This document shows, in pieces, positions 7,008 through 12,940 of a DNA stretch of 27,588 nucleotides. Each line of letters opens with the position of its first letter. Position 1 is the first letter of the stretch. A model generated the notes under the pieces. That model was not told the DNA's origin. It ran no database searches and worked only from the letters and a program-made list of their open reading frames with translations. Position numbers and translations under genes: made by a program. Origin of the DNA: a virus; the IMG/VR virus record IMGVR_UViG_3300028897_000675, positions 1-27,588 of that record. The stretch is one strand, 5' to 3'.

Positions 7008-7327
7008 AGGATAAGCCTTTATTAGTAGCTGGGTGTCCACTTTGCGATATATTCCTAGATAAAAAAGTAAGAACTAAACTCTATTGGCCTAATAGTGAAA
7101 ATGATATATTAGATTCTGAATTTATCATAATAGATTGTGAAACCTGTAAAATTCCAATGCTAGTATTCAAAGATCATACCCCAAATATAAGTAAAGAAAC
7201 TTGGGGTAGGATATTATATAGATGTAGAAATGTTTTTGGAAACAATATAACACTAAGAACAAAAGCAAGAAGAATATTTGATCATTTCCACTGTCATATA
7301 ATTATAGAAGATAAATATGGAAAATAA
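7004..7327 (+). CDS. HIT-like protein (possible nucleotide hydrolase)
   Basis: 107 residues. The C-terminus has DHFHCHIII (H94, H96, H98), which fits the histidine triad pattern H-x-H-x-H followed by hydrophobic residues. The N-terminus has CPLC (11-14), where many HIT proteins bind zinc, and a second pair CETC (45-48) precedes the FKDH turn. HIT enzymes remove or transfer nucleotides; aprataxin-type members remove AMP left on DNA by failed ligation. The nearby ligase makes that role attractive but unproven. The family call is by motif only; the middle is short and diverged, and a plain zinc protein is the alternative. Confidence 0.5.
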   Translation: MKDKPLLVAGCPLCDIFLDKKVRTKLYWPNSENDILDSEFIIIDCETCKIPMLVFKDHTPNISKETWGRILYRCRNVFGNNITLRTKARRIFDHFHCHIIIEDKYGK

Positions 7328-7415
7328 ACAGCTATTAAAAACAATAGAAATAATATGTTATTGGGTCCTTTTTGCTCTGGGCCTTTATTATGTAATTACA
7401 GAAGTGGTAATATAG
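7317..7415 (+). CDS. Single-helix membrane microprotein, 32 aa
   Basis: The ATG lies within the end of the HIT-like gene (11-base overlap) and the TAG touches the next ATG at 7416. The 32 residues are a short charged start (MENKQLLK) and one hydrophobic helix with aromatic residues (CYWVLFALGLYYVI). There is no separate binding site; translation would depend on coupling. It may be real or a chance open frame. The exact filling of the gap between two genes supports it. Confidence 0.4.
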   Translation: MENKQLLKTIEIICYWVLFALGLYYVITEVVI

Positions 7416-7874
7416 ATGCCAACTAAATGCGGTAAAAGAGATTCAAAGGGAACTTATTGTCAATGGGGAAATTCTGGAGCACATTATTATTACACCCCAG
7501 GAGATGAAGAGTCTATGAAGCGAGCAAGATCTAAGGCAGATAAACAAGGACAAGCAGCACATGCTAGTGGATATAGAGGAGGTGAAGATGAAATGAATGA
7601 ATGCCCAGAATGTGATTTAAAAGCTCTTCCAGATGTTAACCCAAATGAAGATGAACAAACATATGTATCTAGATGCATAAAATTTGAAACAGAAAGAAGT
7701 CCAGATAGAGATTCAGAACAAATCCAAAGAATGTGCTATGAAAAATATAGAGAAGCTACAGGTGGGAAGAAACCATCTGGTGTTAAAAAAGATATAATGA
7801 AACAGATTAAATCTGAATTGGAACAAATAAAAGCAGACCTTGAAGAATTGAAAAAGAGTCAAATAAAAAACTAG
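7416..7874 (+). CDS. Small head-associated protein, frameshift donor
   Basis: 152 residues. The N-terminal part has KCGKRDSKGTYCQWGNSGAH and YYYTPG, then a Lys/Ala/Gln stretch (SKADKQGQAAHASGY). The middle has DEQTYVSRCIKFE and IQRMCYEKYREA, a Cys-containing helical motif I associate with proteins of phage head-assembly regions. The C-terminus is a coiled coil (MKQIKSELEQIKADLEELKK). A scaffold or head-inner role is likely. The last codons are A AAA AAC followed by UAG, a textbook -1 slippery site; shifted ribosomes would continue into the ligase frame and give a fusion of about 446 residues. Confidence 0.6.
   Translation: MPTKCGKRDSKGTYCQWGNSGAHYYYTPGDEESMKRARSKADKQGQAAHASGYRGGEDEMNECPECDLKALPDVNPNEDEQTYVSRCIKFETERSPDRDSEQIQRMCYEKYREATGGKKPSGVKKDIMKQIKSELEQIKADLEELKKSQIKN
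7865..7871 (+). other. Candidate -1 ribosomal frameshift site A AAA AAC
   Basis: In the 7416 frame the codons are ATA AAA AAC TAG (7863-7874), so the heptamer A AAA AAC sits directly before the stop. A -1 slip resumes at CTA (7871) in the ligase frame. That frame is open from 7844, and no ATG, GTG or TTG occurs before the TTG at 7934, although recognisable ligase sequence begins earlier (LTPDYYSTSKPYYRF). No clear stimulatory hairpin was seen downstream. Confidence 0.65.
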
Positions 7875-8755
7875 CACTGACCCCAGACTATTATTCAACT
7901 TCTAAGCCATATTACAGATTCGAACTTAATCTCTTGAAAGAAGAATTAGAATCAGCTGGATGGTCTGGGAAGAAATTATTAATTGACCCTAAATGTGATG
8001 GTCTTAGATTATCCCTTGGAAAAATAAATGGAGAGCCATTCACTTACGTTGACCCAGAACTATTAAAAAAGAAATCTCCTGACATTTCAGGAAGACTTCC
8101 CCTCATAATTAAGGAACTAAACAACATACCTGATAACACTATTCTGGATGGAGAATTTATAGCAGTAAAAGGAGATGAGATTCTCCACAGAACCACTGCA
8201 AATTCTCTATTGAATGCAACTAATTTCCCTCCAGAAAAACTGGCTGAATTTGCAAACATATTTGTATTCGACATACTCGTCTTTGAAGGACAAGATATCA
8301 GAAATCATCCTCTACATGAAAGAGTAGAATATCTACAGCGAATACAACCAACAGAACATATTTGGATAGAAAAACAGAGCTCAGACTCCTTTCTAGTAGA
8401 TGGATCTGACCTCAATGAAATAAATGAAATTATAGATAGGATATTAAGTAATAAAATTGGTAGACCCAAATATCTTTCTGAAGGAGTGATGATAAAGGAT
8501 ATCAATCATCAGTATGAAACTCCACAAAATAAGGGATGGGGGAAATTAAAGAAATTCTATGAGATTGATGCAATCATATTAGAAAAATATCTGGTTAAAA
8601 ATAGTAAAGACACATTTAATTTTCTTATTGGAATAGATATTTCTGAGGATTATGCCAAAAATATTATAAATGTTGGAACTTCTGAGTGGTATAATTCTAT
8701 TGGTGTAATTAGAGATAATAAATTTTATAGAGGTAAAGATGCAATTCTCACCTGA
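7871..8755 (+). CDS. ATP-dependent DNA ligase, catalytic part (frameshift-expressed)
   Basis: The nucleotidyltransferase domain has all signature motifs: I, PKCDGLRLS (AMP-accepting Lys); III, ILDGEF; IIIa, FVFDILVFEG; IV, SEGVMIK; V, WGKLKKFYEIDA. It activates with ATP, forms enzyme-AMP and seals nicks. The start is not ordinary: the frame has no canonical start before TTG 7934, which would cut off LTPDYYSTSKPYYRFELNLL, so a -1 fusion to the upstream head protein is favoured. TTG 7934 remains an alternative. The frame stops just after the OB-fold begins, because an HNH gene starting at 8739 interrupts it. The remaining OB strands appear in the 9337 ORF. Confidence 0.8.
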   Translation, partial: LALTPDYYSTSKPYYRFELNLLKEELESAGWSGKKLLIDPKCDGLRLSLGKINGEPFTYVDPELLKKKSPDISGRLPLIIKELNNIPDNTILDGEFIAVKGDEILHRTTANSLLNATNFPPEKLAEFANIFVFDILVFEGQDIRNHPLHERVEYLQRIQPTEHIWIEKQSSDSFLVDGSDLNEINEIIDRILSNKIGRPKYLSEGVMIKDINHQYETPQNKGWGKLKKFYEIDAIILEKYLVKNSKDTFNFLIGIDISEDYAKNIINVGTSEWYNSIGVIRDNKFYRGKDAILT

Positions 8756-9350
8756 AATTAGAAAAATAATAAGTAATAAGAAAAAACAATGGTGGAGTGA
8801 GCATCCAGAAGAAAAAATCAGGGTTTCAACAATTCATAAATTTCATAAAAAAATAAATAAAACAAGATTTTGTAAGTATTGTGGTAAAGAATTTCAATAT
8901 AAACAGAAATCCCAAAAATATTGTAGTCCAGAGTGTGGATTTAAAGGAAGAGATTTCACAGGGAAAAATAATCCAAATTATAAAGGTAGCTATGGAATCT
9001 GTAAATATTGTGGTGGTTCTCTTCCAGATTTAAATCATAAAACTTATTGTTCAATGAAATGCATGTCCGAAGATTATAAAGAAATACTATTACAAGAAAA
9101 TAATCCTCATTGGAATGGTGGTAAATCAACTTTCTACGATTCAGAAGAATGGGAAAAAATAAGAAATGATATTTGGATTAGGGATAATTATACTTGCAAA
9201 TTATGTGGGGCAAAAGGAAAAATATGTGTTCATCACATAGATAAAAGAAATTTAACATTTGATGATTCTCCAAATAATTTAATTACACTTTGCTGGTCTT
9301 GTCATCATAAATATGAAAATAAACCAGAGGTCTTTGATGGCATCCGATAG
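8739..9350 (+). CDS. HNH endonuclease inserted in the ligase gene
   Basis: 203 residues. A basic start (SPEIRKIISNKKKQWWSEHP) resembles NUMOD-type DNA-binding helices. Two Cys4 fingers follow, CKYCGKEF...YCSPEC and CKYCGGSL...YCSMKC, then a C-terminal HNH core: CKLCGAKGKICVHHIDKRN, SPNNLITLCWSCHHKYE. Such enzymes nick or cut DNA and spread their own gene. It overlaps the ligase at the 5' end by 17 bases and the ligase continuation at the 3' end by 14 bases, in a third frame, so it behaves as an insertion that keeps both halves translatable. No intron core was recognised around it. Confidence 0.88.
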   Translation: MQFSPEIRKIISNKKKQWWSEHPEEKIRVSTIHKFHKKINKTRFCKYCGKEFQYKQKSQKYCSPECGFKGRDFTGKNNPNYKGSYGICKYCGGSLPDLNHKTYCSMKCMSEDYKEILLQENNPHWNGGKSTFYDSEEWEKIRNDIWIRDNYTCKLCGAKGKICVHHIDKRNLTFDDSPNNLITLCWSCHHKYENKPEVFDGIR

Positions 9351-10695
9351 ATGGGTAATGATACTTGGTAAATCTGATAATGCAAAGCCAAAAGAAGAAA
9401 TTAATAAAGGTGATATAGTGAGATTTCTTACTGAAGAGGTATTAAAGACAGAAAATCCTAAATTCCAGAATTATCCAAGATATTCTACTTATATATCAAG
9501 ATATGCTGAAAAGATTCCAGAAAAAAATATATCAGACTCTTTAGAAGTATTAGATAAACTTTCACAATTCCAACCAAAAAGAATGCCAATAGAAGAAATT
9601 ACTAGAATAGAGCAATCTGTAATGAATCCAGATCTACAACAAGAACAGATAGGAGATTATAAACCATCCGGGCATCACGCACCTCCAAATGAAAATCTAC
9701 CAGGTGAGGAAGTTGTGGAATCTAGATTAATGACAGTAATCAGTGAACAAATAGATAGAGAATTAGTTGAAAGAGAATTAAGAGATCTTTCTTATAAATA
9801 TCCAGCATCAATAGCTGACATAATGAGACTAGCAGAAATAGCTAAAGAAGAAATCCAAGAATGGGTTAATAAAAAAAGAATACCTGGAAAAATTTATAAA
9901 GAACTAGCTAAACCAGGAGAACCTTTACCTAAAAGTTTGTATGTAGATCAAAAGAAAGGAGAATTTTGGGCTCAACTTCACATTAGATCCATTACTCCAG
10001 AGCAATATGAATCAGTAAAAAGTGGAAAAACTCCATTGTGGAAAGTTCTAATAGGAAATTCTTATCACACTGATATAAGATGCAATTTTGAAGATTTGCC
10101 AAAATTAGTTCAAGTTGTTGTTACAGAAGAAAATATTCAAAATATGATTAAAACATTTAAAGGGGAAAGGAGAGAAACAGCGGGAGGAATAAATGTCAGC
10201 CATTCGATGGTAGTATCAAAACCTTCTGGAGAACCGCCAGGATATATTAAGAAATCATTAGATGAAGAAACTATACCAGCATTAGATGAGGAAGGAGCCA
10301 AGATAGCAGCTTCATTAGATTTAGGAGAATCTAGCTATTGGATTCAACCTGGGGGAATAGGAGCAACAGCTAAAGATTATGCTTATATGATGCATATTTG
10401 CTCCGGTAAAATAATAGAGGGAGTCGTTAGAGACGATTTAAAAGAATGGTTCTTATATAAAGAAAAGGCAAATGATGATATATTAAATGGAAAATTCACC
10501 ATAAAGTGTCTAAATGATGGGACTAGAAATAGATTTGAAATTTGGAAATCTATTAGCAATCCACTTCCACTTGATCCTATAATGCATAGCTGTACAGATT
10601 CTCACTGGCTAATACCATCAGAAGATGTTAAAGGAATTGGGCGAGAGGTATATAGAAATGATAGCCAGGAACTTTATAAAAGGAAATTATCATGA
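9337..10695 (+). CDS. Ligase OB-fold continuation plus phosphoesterase-like domain
   Basis: 452 residues from ATG 9337, chosen because GAGGT lies five bases upstream and the frame overlaps the HNH stop. The start WVMILGKSDNAKPKEEINKG then DIVRFLTEEVLK and LEVLDKLSQFQPKR is what follows the catalytic core in ATP ligases. A helical linker (IADIMRLAEIAKEEIQEW) leads to FWAQLHIRSITP...SYHTDIRCNFED and GIGATAKDYAYM, which recall the H-x-x-x-x-x-D-x-R core of LigD-type 3'-phosphoesterases, at low certainty. The two ORFs together would make a complete ligase with an extra end-processing domain. Whether they work as two subunits is unknown. Confidence 0.55.
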   Translation: MASDRWVMILGKSDNAKPKEEINKGDIVRFLTEEVLKTENPKFQNYPRYSTYISRYAEKIPEKNISDSLEVLDKLSQFQPKRMPIEEITRIEQSVMNPDLQQEQIGDYKPSGHHAPPNENLPGEEVVESRLMTVISEQIDRELVERELRDLSYKYPASIADIMRLAEIAKEEIQEWVNKKRIPGKIYKELAKPGEPLPKSLYVDQKKGEFWAQLHIRSITPEQYESVKSGKTPLWKVLIGNSYHTDIRCNFEDLPKLVQVVVTEENIQNMIKTFKGERRETAGGINVSHSMVVSKPSGEPPGYIKKSLDEETIPALDEEGAKIAASLDLGESSYWIQPGGIGATAKDYAYMMHICSGKIIEGVVRDDLKEWFLYKEKANDDILNGKFTIKCLNDGTRNRFEIWKSISNPLPLDPIMHSCTDSHWLIPSEDVKGIGREVYRNDSQELYKRKLS

Positions 10696-11255
10696 AAACA
10701 TCCATAAAGATATGTCCACAATGTAAACAAGAATTTTCTATACCTAGAAGGCATCTAGCATTGAGAAAATATTGTAGTCGTAAATGTTATTGGGAGTCAC
10801 TTAAAACTCCATGGATTAATAAAATTTGTCAATATTGTGGAAAGGAATTTTCTTGGCATCCAAAACATAAGAGTAAAATTGGTAAATATTGTTCAAATGA
10901 ATGTAGTAGAAAAGCTAATCCACCTCCAGTGAGATATGGACCTAAAAATAATAGATGGAATCCAAATTTAACAGACGAGGACAGGAATTTTTATAAAACT
11001 ACATATTGGAATAATATTTCTAAACAGATATTAAATAGGGACTATCATACTTGTCAACTTTGCGGTGAAGAGCAACCGATGCTAAATGTTCATCATAAAA
11101 TCTTAAAATGTGAAGGTGGGGATGAGTCTTCAGACAACCTCATTACACTTTGTATATATTGTCATAGGCAAGTTCATGATAAAAATCTTAATATCGATGC
11201 TTGTTTAAAAGAATTTAATAATAGATACAAATATTTAGAAAGTAAATTAAGATAA
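10692..11255 (+). CDS. HNH endonuclease with two zinc fingers
   Basis: 187 residues overlapping the upstream stop as ATGA. Two Cys4 fingers, CPQCKQEF...YCSRKC and CQYCGKEF...YCSNEC, precede the HNH core CQLCGEEQPMLNVHHKIL with GGDESSDNLITLCIYCHRQ. The layout is the same as in the 8739 gene, so they are related elements of different age or subfamily. It is a free-standing homing-type nuclease, coupled to the ligase continuation for expression. No broken gene is evident on its right side. Confidence 0.88.
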   Translation: MKTSIKICPQCKQEFSIPRRHLALRKYCSRKCYWESLKTPWINKICQYCGKEFSWHPKHKSKIGKYCSNECSRKANPPPVRYGPKNNRWNPNLTDEDRNFYKTTYWNNISKQILNRDYHTCQLCGEEQPMLNVHHKILKCEGGDESSDNLITLCIYCHRQVHDKNLNIDACLKEFNNRYKYLESKLR

Positions 11256-11283
11256 TGTTATATGTTAATAGAGAGAGGGAATT

Positions 11284-11859
11284 ATGAGTCTAACTAAATT
11301 ATGTAGTTGTTGTAAAACTGAATTTTTAACTACTCAGTTTAATAAAGACAGACATAAATCAGATGGTTTAAGAATTTATTGTAAAAAATGTGATAGATTA
11401 AAAAGTAACAGTTATTATAATAATTTACATCCAAATAAAAGAATTTCTAAAAAAAAATATATTGGTAATTATGATGAACGCCAAAGACAGGCAGTTAAAA
11501 CTTATAGAGAAACTGAAAAATATAAACTTAATAGAAAAAAATATAAAGAGAAAAAATATGTTAAAAAATTAATTTATGAGTCAGTTCAAAAATGGAGAAA
11601 AAATAATCCAGATAAAATTAAAAAATATGACTCCCAAAAAAATTCTAGAAGAAGAAAATATTTATTTATAGAATTATTTGATAATTTTTATCCGTCAGAG
11701 ATTGAAATTGATTACCATCATATTAATGATATATTAGTTATACCTATACCAAGAAAAACTCATCTTTCGTTTTCTTGTAATAATAAGGAAAAACATAGAG
11801 AATTATGTAATAAATGGATTGATAATCTATTTAATGTTAGTAATATAACAGGTGAATAA
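11284..11859 (+). CDS. His-Me finger (HNH-like) endonuclease
   Basis: 191 residues, preceded by AGAGAGGG. The N-terminal finger is LCSCCKTEFLTTQFNKDR...IYCKKC, followed by a long basic helical stretch (YKLNRKKYKEKKYVKKL, WRKNNPDKIKKY). The C-terminal catalytic part has IDYHHINDILVIPIPRKTH, the paired His and later His of the betabetaalpha-metal fold, and a final NNKEKHRELCNKW helix. It differs from the two previous HNH genes in domain type. Role: mobile nuclease; a packaging helper nuclease is a less likely alternative. Confidence 0.75.
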   Translation: MSLTKLCSCCKTEFLTTQFNKDRHKSDGLRIYCKKCDRLKSNSYYNNLHPNKRISKKKYIGNYDERQRQAVKTYRETEKYKLNRKKYKEKKYVKKLIYESVQKWRKNNPDKIKKYDSQKNSRRRKYLFIELFDNFYPSEIEIDYHHINDILVIPIPRKTHLSFSCNNKEKHRELCNKWIDNLFNVSNITGE

Positions 11860-11860
11860 G

Positions 11861-12043
11861 ATGAGTTTGATCGGCGGTTATAGAGCATCAGGCCCCACTA
11901 GCGTATCCGGTAGTGTATTTTCATCTACTATAATTAATTTTACTGGTTTTAAACCCAGTTCGATGACAAATGGAAATGCATTAGCTGTATGTATGTTTAA
12001 ATGGGATCCAAGTGCTAATATGTGGGTTCCTTATACGGGATAA
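11861..12043 (+). CDS. Small Gly/Ser-rich protein, 60 aa
   Basis: ATG 11861 is chosen because GGTGA (11851-11855) lies five bases upstream; a GTG at 11852 is inside that site. The product is Gly/Ser-rich at the start (MSLIGGYRASGPTSVSGSVF) with a hydrophobic beta-like middle and the aromatic end WDPSANMWVPYTG. It has no charge-rich or membrane segment. It may be a small virion protein, judged only from composition and position. No family is recognised. Confidence 0.5.
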   Translation: MSLIGGYRASGPTSVSGSVFSSTIINFTGFKPSSMTNGNALAVCMFKWDPSANMWVPYTG

Positions 12044-12045
12044 TT

Positions 12046-12435
12046 ATGGATATAGATTCATTTGTATCTGCAATTGGAGTTTCTATATCTATTCTTGCTT
12101 TCATCTATCTAATAATTAGAAACAAAATAAATGACCTAATAATATTTAAAACTGATATTGAAAAAAGAATTACATCACTAGAAACAAAGATTACTCCATT
12201 CTGGAATTGGGTTGATAGGGAATTACCAAAAATTTTACATTCCCCACATAAAGTGGAATTGGATAGTTTATTGGAAAAATATGAAAAAAAATCCTTAATG
12301 AATGCCAATGAACTAGAAAAGCTAAGATGTTTGATTAATGATGAAATCCATCATTCAAATAAGGATAAAATATTATTATATGTTTTATTCTTGAATAATC
12401 TAGATAATTATATAGAAGAGAGAGGAAAGAAATAA
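12046..12435 (+). CDS. Membrane-anchored coiled-coil protein
   Basis: 129 residues from ATG 12046, two bases after the previous stop; the frame is open further upstream but this start fits best. One transmembrane helix (FVSAIGVSISILAFIYLIIR) is followed by a coiled coil (IFKTDIEKRITSLETKI), then PFWNWVDRELPKILHSPH and LDSLLEKYEKK. This last pattern recalls hypothetical membrane proteins found in bacteria and archaea; their function is not known to me. It would be anchored with the coiled coil in the cytoplasm. It forms a coupled run with the next two genes. Confidence 0.6.
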   Translation: MDIDSFVSAIGVSISILAFIYLIIRNKINDLIIFKTDIEKRITSLETKITPFWNWVDRELPKILHSPHKVELDSLLEKYEKKSLMNANELEKLRCLINDEIHHSNKDKILLYVLFLNNLDNYIEERGKK

Positions 12436-12719
12436 TGGAACAAATATTATTATTTTCAGAGGTTTGTGTATTCGTTATTATATTAATTGCATTTCGCTAT
12501 GTATACGAGATATATCAAAAATTTCAAAACAAGGCATTAGTTCTTACATTTAGTGGAGTTCTTGGAATATGGGCTCTTAATAGTTTACTTAGAATAATTG
12601 AGATTATTAATGTGAATTTTGATGACATCCTCTTTAGATCACTTCTTGGTGTATGTAAAGCGATTTTAACATTAATGTTTTTAATTTATTTATATAAAGC
12701 AATAAATAAGTATTTATGA
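12435..12719 (+). CDS. Three-helix membrane protein
   Basis: 94 residues starting within TAATG of the previous gene (one-base overlap). Three hydrophobic segments are visible: about 5-25 (LLFSEVCVFVIILIAFRYVY), 35-55 (ALVLTFSGVLGIWALNSLL) and 70-92 (LGVCKAILTLMFLIYLYKAI). Size and topology would suit a holin or a membrane partner of the flanking coiled-coil proteins. No family is recognised. The end overlaps the next start as ATGA. Confidence 0.55.
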   Translation: MEQILLFSEVCVFVIILIAFRYVYEIYQKFQNKALVLTFSGVLGIWALNSLLRIIEIINVNFDDILFRSLLGVCKAILTLMFLIYLYKAINKYL

Positions 12720-12940
12720 ATAAAAAATCCAATAATAATGAAATATTTAAGAAATTCGAAGACTATATCTTAACTATAGAAGAGAGACTCTTTAAATTAG
12801 AAGAAATTAGACAGATAGCTGAAGATGCTAGGATTAAAGCTGAAGATGCTAGGATAGTAGCTGAAAAAGCTCGTCAAAAAGCTGAATTTATCAGAGAGGA
12901 AATATTTAAAAAATTAAAGGAGGTATTTCAGAAATCATGA
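12716..12940 (+). CDS. Coiled-coil protein with internal repeats
   Basis: 74 residues overlapping the neighbours on both sides by four bases (ATGA). After IFKKFEDYILTIEERLFKLE the sequence has a seven-residue repeat (AEDARIK, AEDARIV, AEKARQK), a perfect heptad coiled coil, and ends IFKKLKEVFQKS. No membrane segment is present. Likely partner of the coiled-coil membrane protein at 12046. The repeat is also visible in the DNA (AGCTGAAGATGCTAGGAT twice). Confidence 0.6.
   Translation: MNKKSNNNEIFKKFEDYILTIEERLFKLEEIRQIAEDARIKAEDARIVAEKARQKAEFIREEIFKKLKEVFQKS

Noticed and set aside
7912-7932. GATTCGAACTTAATC resembling a tRNA T-loop
   Set aside because: No acceptor stem, anticodon arm or CCA can be built around it; it is inside the ligase frame.
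8739-9350. Group I intron carrying the HNH gene in the ligase
   Set aside because: No recognisable P/Q/R/S core; the HNH ORF fills nearly the entire insert and overlaps both flanking frames, leaving no room for a ribozyme.
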